From positions 1,488,001 through 1,552,000 of the forward strand of contig NZ_VZPV01000001.1 of the NCBI RefSeq assembly GCF_008801405.1: DNA of 64,000 nt, given 5' to 3'. A program made the position numbers and the translations under genes. Below are positions 1 through 8,657 of this stretch, one piece after another; position 1 is the stretch's first letter, and each line of letters begins with the position of its first letter. Under the pieces are notes generated by a model. It ran no database searches, was not told the DNA's origin, and was given only the letters and a program-made list of their open reading frames with translations. The DNA comes from Ralstonia insidiosa. Its GTDB lineage: Bacteria > Pseudomonadota > Gammaproteobacteria > Burkholderiales > Burkholderiaceae.

Positions 1-610
1 GATGAAGGCGGTGGACAAGTTCGAATACCGTCGCGGCTACAAGTTCTCGACGTACGCCACGTGGTGGATCCGTCAGGCCATTACGCGTTCGATCGCCGAC
101 CAGGCGCGCACCATCCGGATTCCGGTGCACATGATCGAGACGATCAACAAGATGAACCGCATCTCGCGTCAGATCCTGCAGGAAACCGGCAACGAGCCGG
201 ATCCGGCAACGCTGGCCGAGAAGATGGAGATGCCGGAAGACAAGATCCGCAAGATCATGAAGATCGCGAAGGAACCGATCTCCATGGAAACGCCGATCGG
301 TGACGACGACGACTCCCATCTGGGCGACTTCATCGAGGATACGAACACGCTGGCCCCGGCCGAAGCGGCGCTGCATGGTTCCATGCGCGGCGTGGTGAAG
401 GACGTGCTCGACTCGCTGACGCCGCGCGAAGCCAAGGTGCTGCGCATGCGTTTCGGTATCGAGATGAGCACCGACCACACGCTGGAAGAAGTCGGCAAGC
501 AGTTCGACGTGACGCGTGAGCGTATCCGCCAGATCGAAGCGAAGGCGTTGCGCAAGCTGCGCCACCCGAGCCGTTCGGACAAGCTGAAGAGCTTCCTCGA
601 GGGGAGCTAA
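1..610 (+). CDS. rpoD: RNA polymerase primary sigma factor RpoD (sigma-70), C-terminal part
   Basis: The gene is cut by the window start; the visible 202 residues carry sigma regions 2.3 to 4.2. The region 2.3/2.4 segment YATWWIRQAI (about residues 18-27 of the visible part) melts and reads the -10 element. Region 3 follows, then an acidic stretch DDDDSHLGDFIED. Region 4.2 at about residues 161-190 (LEEVGKQFDVTRERIRQIEA) is the helix-turn-helix that reads the -35 element. The end SDKLKSFLEGS resembles primary sigma factors rather than alternative ones. It is the housekeeping sigma subunit that directs RNA polymerase to vegetative promoters. A terminator and a tRNA follow. Confidence 0.97.
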   Translation, partial: MKAVDKFEYRRGYKFSTYATWWIRQAITRSIADQARTIRIPVHMIETINKMNRISRQILQETGNEPDPATLAEKMEMPEDKIRKIMKIAKEPISMETPIGDDDDSHLGDFIEDTNTLAPAEAALHGSMRGVVKDVLDSLTPREAKVLRMRFGIEMSTDHTLEEVGKQFDVTRERIRQIEAKALRKLRHPSRSDKLKSFLEGS

Positions 611-672
611 TCAGTAGCGGATTGATGCTCGGAGGTGGGTTTCTGCCCACTTTCGAGTAAAATCGCACACAT

Positions 673-704
673 GGCCCGGCCTAACCCGCCGGGTCAATTT
701 TTTG
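673..704 (+). terminator. Rho-independent terminator of rpoD
   Basis: A seven-pair stem with one G-T wobble (673-679 with 689-695) encloses a nine-base loop and is followed by AATTTTTTG. It lies 63 bases after the rpoD stop and before the tRNA, so it should end the rpoD transcript. Confidence 0.75.
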
Positions 705-743
705 TCGGTTGTCCTCAGTTGTTCATTCGGGACGCCGCTCTTT

Positions 744-822
<79 letters not shown>

Positions 823-1198
823 TTCTTTCTCCCGGTCTATCTCCCCATTTGCGCAAATCTTTCTGTCGAATGGCTTTCTGCTATTCCGTGCAGAGCTGTA
901 TCAGGACTGATTTTTGCTGGCGCATATATCTCGCGAAATATATCCGTTTCGACATAATTCGGTTATGTCGCGCTGCACGACATTCCCCCACGAGCGAGGG
1001 GAGGAGTTTAAAACACTTCAAATGAAACAAATTCATTCCTTCGTTTGAAATGCCACCAAATGGCGCCGCACCTGCTTGCGTGAGGCATTGCAGGCAATGT
1101 TTTGAATGAAATCTCTATTTACTTCATAGTCTGTGCAGACCATAGTGGCACGCATAACGACAAGTAAATAGCCAGTAGCGTACCTTCGGAGACACAGG
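823..1198. other. Long AT-richer non-coding region with hairpins
   Basis: No convincing gene is visible between the tRNA and the small ORF at 1199. The stretch is visibly richer in A and T than its surroundings and holds clear inverted repeats: an eight-pair hairpin with loop TTCGG (950-957 with 963-970), a ten-pair hairpin with one G-T pair (1017-1026 with 1040-1049), and a CCCC/GGGG hairpin near 985-1003. A possible promoter lies at 1102-1130. Confidence 0.6.
1102..1130 (+). promoter_or_regulatory. Candidate sigma-70 promoter of the histidine-rich leader
   Basis: TTGAAT at 1102-1107 and CATAGT at 1125-1130 match the -35 and -10 consensus at four of six bases each and are separated by exactly 17 bases. 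An interrupted palindrome GTCTG-TG-CAGAC begins at the end of the -10 and could be an operator. Transcription would start about 60 bases before the small ORF at 1199. Assignment is by eye. Confidence 0.35.
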
Positions 1199-1303
1199 AT
1201 GTTACGCATTCAAAACGGGCCTTTCCAGCATTCCGCTTCTGCGCGTGCCCACGCGCATCACCGCCATCGTCATCATCGCAGCGAGCCGGGTTTCTCGCGT
1301 TAG
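1199..1303 (+). CDS. Histidine-rich 34-residue leader-type ORF
   Basis: The ORF starts with ATG, ends with TAG and has a GGAG Shine-Dalgarno at 1188-1191, seven bases before the start, so translation is plausible. The peptide MLRIQNGPFQHSASARAHAH continues into a block dense in His and Arg (eight His among residues 11-26), with no membrane segment or known domain. It lies between a candidate promoter and a chain of hairpins 225 bases before a lipoprotein gene. That layout, a short peptide with a run of one amino acid followed by alternative hairpins, is that of an attenuator leader. It could instead be a small metal-binding peptide or chance. No function is known to me. Confidence 0.45.
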   Translation: MLRIQNGPFQHSASARAHAHHRHRHHRSEPGFSR

Positions 1304-1349
1304 CTGCAACACACCCCGACTGGTTTTGGCATCGGCACCCAACCGATTA

Positions 1350-1490
1350 GCGCGTTACACGAGTTAACGCGCGCGACAAAACACGTCCGTCGTTTCTGTT
1401 GATTTGCAGGACTGATCTGCCGTCAGGGCAGATTGTGCGCTGTCGGCTGTCGTACGCCGACAGGCGGGGTATTGGCCGGCATTTCCCGGC
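1350..1490 (+). promoter_or_regulatory. Chain of four hairpins between leader ORF and lipoprotein gene
   Basis: Four inverted repeats follow one another: GCGCGTTA/TAACGCGC (1350-1357 with 1365-1372), ATCTGCC/GGCAGAT (1415-1421 with 1427-1433), CTGTCGGC/GCCGACAG (1440-1447 with 1456-1463) and GCCGG/CCGGC (1475-1479 with 1486-1490). The last is followed by AAAAACACAACAAG, not by T residues, so it is not a standard terminator. They probably fold in the 5' untranslated region of the gene at 1528 and may control its expression. The function is inferred from layout only. Confidence 0.45.
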
Positions 1491-1527
1491 AAAAACACAA
1501 CAAGTTTTAGAACGTGAGGAGACAACC

Positions 1528-3123
1528 ATGGGTAGTCGACGTCATCTTTTTGTTGTCATGGCAACCAGTTGCATGGTCGCGATGCCGTTCATCGGCGGGT
1601 GCGGCGGTGCAGACGATCCGGGCTCGTCGAACGTTGCGCAGTGCTCGGGTAGTTCTTGTCCGCCAAGCGGGCCAAACACGACGCCAACCACGCCGACGAG
1701 CCTGTGCCCGGCCGCGCTGGACTACACGACCACCTATACCGGTGGTTCGGGCAGTGGCGAGTACATCAAGGTCAAGTTCGATACGAGCAAGAACACGTAT
1801 CAGATGCAGTTCATCGAGTCGTCGGTGCCGACCTCGGCGGGGCAGGTGAACAACACGCGCAAGGGCCTGACCATCAACGGCACGTTCGTGCACCCGACCA
1901 ACCTGCCGACGCCCGAACAGAACCGCTGCGCCTTCGTGCTGCAGTCGGGCAAGACGGCGGACAACAGCTACGCGATCACCGTCAATCCGCAAGACCCGCC
2001 GACGCTGTTTGTGGGTCAGGGCATCGTGGGTGGCGGCATTCCGGGGGCGACGATCCAGTTCAACGGTATCCAGCCGCTCCCGGGTCTGGTCATTGGCGCG
2101 GTGCCTTCGCGCTCGTTTGATTTCTATCCGTTCCTGGGCTTCTCAGAGACGGTGACCGACTTCACGCAAGTGGCCGGGCACTACAACGAAGTGGGTGTGC
2201 ATGTCACGCCGACAGGATCTGGCAACCAGACAACGGGGCCGCAAGGCTGGGAGCCCGATGCCGTCAACTGGACGCAAACGTTGAATGCCGACGGTACGTG
2301 TACAGCCGAGGGCATCGACTACTCATGCCACACGACGGGCACGCCGTGGACGCGGCGCTTGAACGCGGATGGTTCGCAGGACAACGTGTTCGTGAGCAAT
2401 CCCACGGCTGCCAACGTGCCTTATGCGTATGTCGGCCAGGTCTCGCCGCTGGTTCTGCCTCTTGCTTCAAACCAGGCCAAGGGGATTCTGATCGCGGGCA
2501 AGCTCAACGGTCAGGTGGTACCGGTGGTGATCCGTGTGGGCTATGTGCATGTCGATTCCAACCTGCTGGCGACTTCGGCCGATGACCAGATCGGCATTTC
2601 GATTCTGACGCCCGTAGCGACCATTCCCGCCAATGCACTTGCGGGCGGCTACATCGGCGCAACCAGTGCATCGGCATGCGGGTTGGTGACCTCCAATGGC
2701 CCGAGCGGATTTCCTGCCAGCCTCAACGGTCTGGGTTCAGCTGTCGACCATCCTGAACTGTCCGGCAGCTTTACTGGTGGCACCTTCCACACCTGGGTGG
2801 GCAACTGCACCGACGGCACTGCCGTCTCCACGCTGGCCGCCAACTACACGTCAACGCTGTTTCAGAACGGCACCGCGGCCTTCATCAACCCGTTCAACTC
2901 GCGAGTGACGGCGCAGTTCACGCTCGACTACACGCAAACCTCGCCGGGCAAGTTGCTCGTTACCGCGCAGAACGACTTCAACGCGCAGGGCGCCGGCGGC
3001 AACGTCGCGCTGTTCAAAGCGGGCGACAAGGGCGTCGCGGTCAGGGTGGGCAACGTGTACGCAATGCTCATGAACAACAACAAGTTCAACCCGTTCTTCA
3101 CGGTCGGCGCGTTCGTCCAGTGA
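1528..3123 (+). CDS. Exported lipoprotein, probable DUF2957 family (first paralogue)
   Basis: 531 residues. The ATG at 1528 has GAGGAG seven bases upstream and opens a lipoprotein signal peptide with lipobox IGGC (lipidated Cys25); starts further upstream would add a non-signal extension. The mature protein begins with a Gly/Ser/Thr/Pro-rich linker, then LCPAALDYTTTYTGGSGSGE and segments such as GQGIVGGGIPGATIQF, ending in NPFFTVGAFVQ. These recur in the next gene, so the two are tandem paralogues. I believe they belong to DUF2957, known from Ralstonia and Burkholderia, but have not checked. Biochemical role unknown; location probably the outer membrane. Preceded by a structured leader. Confidence 0.8.
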   Translation: MGSRRHLFVVMATSCMVAMPFIGGCGGADDPGSSNVAQCSGSSCPPSGPNTTPTTPTSLCPAALDYTTTYTGGSGSGEYIKVKFDTSKNTYQMQFIESSVPTSAGQVNNTRKGLTINGTFVHPTNLPTPEQNRCAFVLQSGKTADNSYAITVNPQDPPTLFVGQGIVGGGIPGATIQFNGIQPLPGLVIGAVPSRSFDFYPFLGFSETVTDFTQVAGHYNEVGVHVTPTGSGNQTTGPQGWEPDAVNWTQTLNADGTCTAEGIDYSCHTTGTPWTRRLNADGSQDNVFVSNPTAANVPYAYVGQVSPLVLPLASNQAKGILIAGKLNGQVVPVVIRVGYVHVDSNLLATSADDQIGISILTPVATIPANALAGGYIGATSASACGLVTSNGPSGFPASLNGLGSAVDHPELSGSFTGGTFHTWVGNCTDGTAVSTLAANYTSTLFQNGTAAFINPFNSRVTAQFTLDYTQTSPGKLLVTAQNDFNAQGAGGNVALFKAGDKGVAVRVGNVYAMLMNNNKFNPFFTVGAFVQ

Positions 3124-3208
3124 GGCACGCAGCAACGAAACCACATGCGGCGGCGCGTGCGAAGTGCGTGTGCCGCCGCAGCTGAACAACAACATGGAGG
3201 AGACGCAA

Positions 3209-4474
3209 ATGCAATGGCGTAAATGGCTGGTCGTGCTGGCGTGCGCACCGATGGTGACCGCGTGCGGTGGCGGTAGTGGCGGAGATGATCCGCCGGCCCC
3301 GGTGATCCAGCGCCTGTGCCCGCAGGTGATCGACTACAACACCGTCTTCACGGGCGGCTCAGGTTCGGGCGAACTGGTGAAGGTGCAGCTCGATACGACG
3401 AAGATGACCTATCAGATCACGTATCTGGCGTCGCCGATTCCGGTGACGACGGGCACGGTGGCGCCCACACGTGACACCGCTCCCAACAACGTGCAGAGCG
3501 GCACGCTGACGCAGGAAACCGCACTGCCGACCGAGAAGCTGAACCAGTGCGCGTTCCGCCTGAACAACGCGAGCCTCGATGCAAGCCGGCCGGCGCGTTT
3601 CTTCCTGGGGCAAGGTGTGCTGGGTGGCACGATTCCGGGGGCGACGATCCAGTTCGACGGCATCGTCGGCGTTGGCAAGATCCCGAAGACCACGTTCCCG
3701 TACTACCCGTTCATCAGCTTCTCGAGCACCGAGACGGATCTGACCAAGATCGCGGGCAACTACAACCAGCTGGGCTACCACCAGGTGCCGTCGCAGAACT
3801 TCTCGCAACAGGCAGTCGATGCGCGCTTCACCATCAACGCGGACGGCACCTACACCGAGTGCGACAACCTGGGCGTGAAGAACGGCGGCGCGTGCCTGAC
3901 ATCCAGCGCGACGGTCAACCAGAAGCTCACGCTGCGTGCCGACTCCTCGGCCTTTACCACGGCGAATTATCAGCCGCAGGTGCCGGCCACGTTGTCGTCG
4001 CTCGATCCAAGCAAGGCCGGCAAGGGAGTGCTGATCGTGGGCAAGCTGTACAACCAGCTCGTGCCGATCTTCATCCGCGTGGGGGCGGCCAACTCGAATC
4101 TGACTGCTGGCCCGCCGGTGGCAGACGACGAGTCCGGCATTTCGTTCCTGGCGCCGACCACCAACATTGCGCAGGGTTCGCAAGACGGCGAGTACACGGG
4201 CGTGGACAGCACGTTCAACTACCGCGCCACCGCGCTGGTGGGTGCACAGGCCACGATGCTCGATCCGTTCAATGCGTCGCAGGTCGCGCTCACCCGCCCG
4301 CTGAATCTGGATTTCACGCAGTCCGTACCCGGCGTGATCCGCACCACGCAGACAAGCGCACCGGCTGGCTCGGCCCCGACCGGCAAGCTGATCTTCACCG
4401 GCAAGACCTTCGGCTTCCTGGATATGAGCGACACGAAGAACCCCTACTTCACCGTGGGCGCCTTCGTGCAGTGA
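3209..4474 (+). CDS. Exported lipoprotein, probable DUF2957 family (second paralogue)
   Basis: 421 residues. The ATG at 3209 has GGAGGAG at 3196-3202 and gives a signal peptide with lipobox VTAC (Cys19), followed by a Gly-rich linker. It shares with the preceding gene the block LCPQVIDYNTVFTGGSGSGE, a conserved NQCAF region, GQGVLGGTIPGATIQFDGI, a YPF(I/L)xFS element and the end NPYFTVGAFVQ. It is about 110 residues shorter, lacking part of the central and late region of the first copy. The 85-base gap suggests one transcription unit with the OmpW-like gene downstream. Function unknown. Confidence 0.8.
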   Translation: MQWRKWLVVLACAPMVTACGGGSGGDDPPAPVIQRLCPQVIDYNTVFTGGSGSGELVKVQLDTTKMTYQITYLASPIPVTTGTVAPTRDTAPNNVQSGTLTQETALPTEKLNQCAFRLNNASLDASRPARFFLGQGVLGGTIPGATIQFDGIVGVGKIPKTTFPYYPFISFSSTETDLTKIAGNYNQLGYHQVPSQNFSQQAVDARFTINADGTYTECDNLGVKNGGACLTSSATVNQKLTLRADSSAFTTANYQPQVPATLSSLDPSKAGKGVLIVGKLYNQLVPIFIRVGAANSNLTAGPPVADDESGISFLAPTTNIAQGSQDGEYTGVDSTFNYRATALVGAQATMLDPFNASQVALTRPLNLDFTQSVPGVIRTTQTSAPAGSAPTGKLIFTGKTFGFLDMSDTKNPYFTVGAFVQ

Positions 4475-4561
4475 CGTTTCCGGAATCACACGCCACGAGG
4501 TGCGGTAGCCATGACGCAACGTCGGTCCGCACCTCGCTCATAACAACAGGAGGGAAGCATC

Positions 4562-5386
4562 ATGAAGAAACTGACTGTCGCATTGGTGGTGGCCTGCGCA
4601 TCCGCAGGTGCCATGGCGCAGCAGGCGGGTGACAACGTGGCCACGGTGGGTTGGTTCCACATCATGCCGCAGGACTCGAGCAACAACCTGACCACCAGCG
4701 TGATCAACGCGCCGATCAATGATCCGCTGCGCTTGCCGGGCAGCTTCACGTCGCCCAACAGCGGGCTGCGTGTAAGCAACGCCAACACGCTGGGCCTCAC
4801 CCTCACGCATTTCTTTACCGACAACATTGCGCTGACCACCATTGCCGGCGTGCCGCCCGAGTTCAAGCTGACCGGGCACGGCGTGATTCGCGCGCCTGGG
4901 CCGGCGGGTGCACTTGGCCACGTCGATCTGGATGACCCGTCCAACCAGCCCGCGGTGCGCAAGGCGCGGCAGTGGAGCCCCGGGGTCATCCTGCAGTGGT
5001 ACTTCGGGCACGCGCAGTCGAAGTTCCGCCCGTTCGTGGGCGTGGGGGTGGTCTACAGCTTCTTCACCAATATCGAGCTGAACCCGAACTTCTCGGCAGC
5101 GGTGAACCGTGAGCTGGGCAGCGTGCTGGCGGCGGGGGCCGGCAAGCCCGGGCCGACGTATGTGGAGGGGAAATCGTCGGCGTCCTGGTCGGCCATCTTC
5201 AATCTGGGCGCGAGCTATGCCATCACCGATCGCTGGGCATTGACGGCCACGGTGTCATACCTGCCGCTCAAGACGGAAGCCGCCACCGTGATCAAGGCAG
5301 CGGACGGCTCTACGCTGGCCACCACCAAGACCACGCTCAAGGCCAATCCGATCATCACGTTCGTTGGGGTGTCGTACAAGTTTTAG
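4562..5386 (+). CDS. OmpW-family outer membrane beta-barrel protein
   Basis: 274 residues. AGGAGGG precedes the ATG and a clear signal peptide ends at AMA-QQ (about residue 19). The mature protein shows OmpW features: an early VGWFHIMPQDSS, the segment LGLTLTHFFTDNIALTTIAG, the central WSPGVILQWYFG and the closing strand ending in aromatic F (VGVSYKF). OmpW proteins form small eight-stranded barrels that pass hydrophobic compounds sideways into the membrane. The position after two lipoproteins and before a small secreted protein suggests a shared envelope role. Confidence 0.85.
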   Translation: MKKLTVALVVACASAGAMAQQAGDNVATVGWFHIMPQDSSNNLTTSVINAPINDPLRLPGSFTSPNSGLRVSNANTLGLTLTHFFTDNIALTTIAGVPPEFKLTGHGVIRAPGPAGALGHVDLDDPSNQPAVRKARQWSPGVILQWYFGHAQSKFRPFVGVGVVYSFFTNIELNPNFSAAVNRELGSVLAAGAGKPGPTYVEGKSSASWSAIFNLGASYAITDRWALTATVSYLPLKTEAATVIKAADGSTLATTKTTLKANPIITFVGVSYKF

Positions 5387-5498
5387 CCGGACGTCGGCTG
5401 TCTGCGCCTGGCTAATTGGCGCGGCACGAACCGAGCGGGAACCGGTTTGCGCTGCATTCTTAAGACGGTTTCAACCGTCAGTTCTAGTGAGGCAATAA

Positions 5499-5990
5499 AT
5501 GAGCACACGTAAAGTCGTATCTCTTGCAGTTGCACTCGCACTTGCCACCGTAGCAGCCGCACCCGCATTTGCCGTGACCGTTTCGCGCGTCGATGGTCAG
5601 CCGATGAACCCGAGCGGCGAGCCGTTCTCGGTCACCGGCTCGACCAACCTTACCAAGGGCTCGACCGCCGCGCAGTGCCAGGCCACCTTTACCGGCACGA
5701 TCACGCCCACCGGCGTTGTCAACATCACGTCGACGTCGTTCACGGGCGGTACGCTCTGCGGGTTCATCAGCGGTGCCACGCCCTGGACGGGGCAGGCTGA
5801 CTCCACCACGCAGCTGACGATCAACAACGCTGGTGTCAACGTGTTTCTGCTGGGCAGCTGCGGCCCCAGCAAGGTTGTGACGGCCTGGAACGACAAGGAA
5901 TCGTCGTTGACGTTCAGCAATGCCACGTTGACGCCGGACTGTACGGTGGACGGCAAGGTGGTGTCGACGCCGGCGTTCCACGTGCAATAA
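5499..5990 (+). CDS. Small secreted protein resembling PraB
   Basis: 163 residues with a strong signal peptide (cleavage after AFA, about residue 25). The mature part is rich in Thr, Ser, Gly and Val, with beta-type repeats such as VTGSTNLTKGSTAAQCQATFTG and four Cys residues that could form two disulfides. The pattern resembles PraB, the Pseudomonas protein described as an activator of alkane oxidation, but I could not verify this. It follows the OmpW gene by 112 bases and is closed by a strong terminator, so it is likely the last gene of the envelope cluster. Tentative. Confidence 0.65.
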   Translation: MSTRKVVSLAVALALATVAAAPAFAVTVSRVDGQPMNPSGEPFSVTGSTNLTKGSTAAQCQATFTGTITPTGVVNITSTSFTGGTLCGFISGATPWTGQADSTTQLTINNAGVNVFLLGSCGPSKVVTAWNDKESSLTFSNATLTPDCTVDGKVVSTPAFHVQ

Positions 5991-6043
5991 GCCCGTACCC
6001 GGTTGACCTGCGGTTGCGCAGCCGCAGTTGATCGGCATGACGC

Positions 6044-6075
6044 AAAGGCCCGGCATGTCGGGCCTTTTCTTTTTC
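6044..6075 (+). terminator. Rho-independent terminator after the secreted-protein gene
   Basis: AAAGGCCCG (6044-6052) pairs with CGGGCCTTT (6059-6067) around loop GCATGT and is followed by TCTTTTTC. It closes the lipoprotein/OmpW/secreted-protein block. Confidence 0.85.
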
Positions 6076-6098
6076 ATTCTTCCGGATTTCTCTAGACC

Positions 6099-6191
6099 AT
6101 GAACAACATGCGAATGGTTGTAACGACGGCGCTCACGTTGATGCTGTCGATGGTGGGCGCCACGCCGGCGTTGGGGTTGATCGTTCAGTAG
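6099..6191 (+). CDS. Micro-ORF of 30 residues, signal-peptide-like
   Basis: MNNMRMVVTTALTLMLSMVG continues to ATPALGLIVQ and a TAG stop. The whole product looks like a signal peptide or one membrane segment with an ALG-type cleavage site and only a few residues after it. The ribosome binding site is weak. It may be a membrane microprotein, the 5' remnant of a lost exported protein, or chance. It lies between the terminator at 6044 and the MBL gene at 6345. Confidence 0.3.
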   Translation: MNNMRMVVTTALTLMLSMVGATPALGLIVQ

Positions 6192-6344
6192 CGCCTGTGG
6201 TTCGGGCGTGGCTCGACCATTTTGCGTTTCGAAGTGGAGCAATCCCCCCGTCGCCAATAGCGACAACGCATGTGTACTAGAGGTGGCATGATCCGGGCTT
6301 CCACCGCTGCAACGGGGCAGCGGCTTCTCCTCCGGAGCCAAGAC

Positions 6345-7337
6345 ATGCGTTTGCTCACCTCTGCCGCAGTGGCCATCACATTGGCCACGTCCATCGGATT
6401 CACCCACGCCCAGACTGCTGCCCCCACGCCTACCGCCACGCAACAACGCGCCCAAGTGCCCGGCTACTACCGCATGGCCCTGGGCGATGACGTTGTCACC
6501 GCGCTCTACGACGGCTACATCGATCTGCCGGCCAAGACGCTGGTAGGCATGAGTGCGCAATCGGTGCAGAGCCTGCTGGCGCGGATGTTCGTGTCGAGCA
6601 CGCCGGGCATGCAGACGGCGGTGAACGGCTATCTGATTGATACGGGCAGCCAGCGCATCTTGGTCGATACCGGGTCGGGCACATGCTTTGGCCCAACCAT
6701 GGGTGGCTTGGCCGGCAACGTGCGCGCGTCGGGCTATCAGTCCGAGCAGATCGACGCCGTGCTGCTGACCCATCTGCACCCGGATCACGCCTGTGGTTTG
6801 TTGACGCCGCAAGGGCAACCCACTTACCCGAACGCGCAGGTCTACGTGGCGGCACCGGAAGCGGATTTCTGGCTGAGTGAGGCGGTTGCCGCCGCCAAGC
6901 CGAAGGACATGCAACCGTTCTTCAAGATGGCGCGCGACTCTGTGGCACCGTATGCGGCGGTTGGCAAGCTCAAGCAGTTCAAGCCGGGCGATGAGGTCAT
7001 CCCGGGCGTGCGCTCTGTACTCGCTAACGGCCACACGCCCGGGCACAGCGGCTACCTCTTTGCATCGAAGGGCAAGAGCTTGCTGGTGTGGGGCGACATC
7101 GTCCACAGCCACGCCGTGCAGTTCTTGCATCCCGAGGTTGCATTTGAATATGACGTCGACCAGAAGCAGGCTGTGGCATCGCGTCGCAAGCTGTTTGCCG
7201 AAGCGGCGCAGGACAAGCTCTGGGTGGCCGGTGCGCATCTGCCGTTCCCGGGCCTGGGCCACGTGCGCCGCGACGGCAAGGCGTTTGCATGGGTGCCGAT
7301 CGAGTACGGCCCGCTGCGCACCGACCGCGCAGACTGA
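6345..7337 (+). CDS. Exported metallo-beta-lactamase-fold hydrolase
   Basis: 330 residues. The ATG at 6345 has GGAG at 6334-6337 and opens a signal peptide ending near THA-QT, so the enzyme acts in the periplasm. The zinc motif THLHPDH places ligands at His143, His145, Asp147 and His148; LANGHTPGHSGY and WGDIVHSHAVQF supply the later His and Asp. It belongs to the large single-domain group that includes lactonases and B3-like proteins, so the substrate (lactone, ester or other) cannot be read from sequence. It is convergent with the next gene, separated by four bases. Confidence 0.85.
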   Translation: MRLLTSAAVAITLATSIGFTHAQTAAPTPTATQQRAQVPGYYRMALGDDVVTALYDGYIDLPAKTLVGMSAQSVQSLLARMFVSSTPGMQTAVNGYLIDTGSQRILVDTGSGTCFGPTMGGLAGNVRASGYQSEQIDAVLLTHLHPDHACGLLTPQGQPTYPNAQVYVAAPEADFWLSEAVAAAKPKDMQPFFKMARDSVAPYAAVGKLKQFKPGDEVIPGVRSVLANGHTPGHSGYLFASKGKSLLVWGDIVHSHAVQFLHPEVAFEYDVDQKQAVASRRKLFAEAAQDKLWVAGAHLPFPGLGHVRRDGKAFAWVPIEYGPLRTDRAD

Positions 7338-7341
7338 TTCG

Positions 7342-8619
7342 TCATACGCCTGCCGGCCGCTTCATCTTGCAAGTGGTCGGCAGGTCCAAGTCTTTGGCGG
7401 CGGTCGTGCTTTCGGTCTTGTGGCCCCACTGAGTACCGTCGTAGCCGACCTTGACGGTCTTGCCGTCCACTGGCGCGATCGTCGATACCACTTGCGGCAG
7501 CAGCAACTGGTGGTCGCTCTTGCGCATCGTGACGTCGCCCAGGAAGCTCTGCTTCTGCATGCCTTCCAGGGCCAGTGCAATCTTGAGCGGGTCGGTGGAG
7601 TTGGCCTTGCGGATGGCATCCGTCACGAGTTCGACGGAGAGCACGGTGCGCGGGGCGAAGTGCTCGCCGGCGGGTGTCTGGCGCACGCGCGCATCCATCT
7701 GCATGAGTGGCGCGCTACCGTTGGCGGGCGTCCATTCGGACACCCACGTCACCTTGCCGATCTTGGCCTGCGACACCGCCAGCACGGTGCCCGGCGCACC
7801 CGCACCGCTGTGGTTGAGATAGCGCACGTCGTAGCCCATGTCGCCATCGGCTTTGATGAGCAGGTTCAGATCCTGCCCCCAGTTGCCGGTGAGCAGCGTA
7901 TCCGCGCCGCTCGCCTTGGCTTTCGAGACGTAGGGCGCGAAGTCCTTCACCTTGCCGATCGGGTGCAGCGTCTCCCCCGTGAATTGCACGTCGGGCCGCG
8001 CAGCAGAGATCATCTGCTTGCCAAGTGACGCCCACAACCGACCGTGCGCGTAGTCCTGGTTCAGTGAATAGACCTTGCGGATGTCGGGCTGCGTCTTCAC
8101 GAAGTCGGCCAGCGCCCGCATCTTCATGGCCGTGTTGGCCTCGGTGGCGAAATGCCAGAAGCTGCAGTGCGCGCCGGTCAGGTCCGGGTCGATCGAGGCG
8201 TAGTTGATGATCAGCACGCGCTTGTCCGGGTTGCGCTCGTTGTGCTTGGTGGCGGCGTCCACCATGGCCGCCACCACGGACGAGCCCGACCCGCCGGTGA
8301 AGATGATCTTCGCACCCGCATCGATGGCGCTTTGCAATGCCGACAGGCTGTCCTGCGCCGACAGCTTGTTGTCGTAGGTCGTCAACTCGTAGCGCGCGCC
8401 ATTCAACACGCCTTGCGGCTGCGCGTTGGCATCATCGATGCCGAGTTTCAGGTTGGCGAGGAACTGTTCGCCCACATTCGACAGCGGCCCGCTCAGCTGG
8501 TCGATGAATGCCACCTTGATCGGCGCCGGGTCTGCAGCATGTGCCAGCGGTGCGCAGAGCAACGTGGCCGCGCTGGCCAGCGCGGACAGCGGACGGGCAA
8601 AGCGGGTCAATGCGGACAT
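7342..8619 (-). CDS. LivJ-type ABC transporter periplasmic binding protein
   Basis: 425 residues. ATG at 8619 with a perfect AAGGAGGA, and a signal peptide ending AHA-AD (about residue 28). The mature sequence PIKVAFIDQLSGPLSNVGEQ is typical of type I periplasmic receptors for branched-chain amino acids, amides, urea or aromatic acids. No permease or ATPase of this system lies in the window. It is the last gene after the acyl-CoA ligase and carboxylase, 38 bases downstream, so it may bring in the substrate of that pathway using permeases encoded elsewhere, or act as a sensor. Ligand unknown. Confidence 0.85.
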   Translation of the reverse strand: MSALTRFARPLSALASAATLLCAPLAHAADPAPIKVAFIDQLSGPLSNVGEQFLANLKLGIDDANAQPQGVLNGARYELTTYDNKLSAQDSLSALQSAIDAGAKIIFTGGSGSSVVAAMVDAATKHNERNPDKRVLIINYASIDPDLTGAHCSFWHFATEANTAMKMRALADFVKTQPDIRKVYSLNQDYAHGRLWASLGKQMISAARPDVQFTGETLHPIGKVKDFAPYVSKAKASGADTLLTGNWGQDLNLLIKADGDMGYDVRYLNHSGAGAPGTVLAVSQAKIGKVTWVSEWTPANGSAPLMQMDARVRQTPAGEHFAPRTVLSVELVTDAIRKANSTDPLKIALALEGMQKQSFLGDVTMRKSDHQLLLPQVVSTIAPVDGKTVKVGYDGTQWGHKTESTTAAKDLDLPTTCKMKRPAGV

Positions 8620-8657
8620 GTCTCCTCCTTGTTGTGTGGGGCGTTCTGTCTTCTTGT

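Noticed and set aside
5484..7262. 592-codon minus-strand frame across the secreted-protein and MBL genes
   Set aside because: It spans two genes with export signals and a terminator and shows no protein motif.
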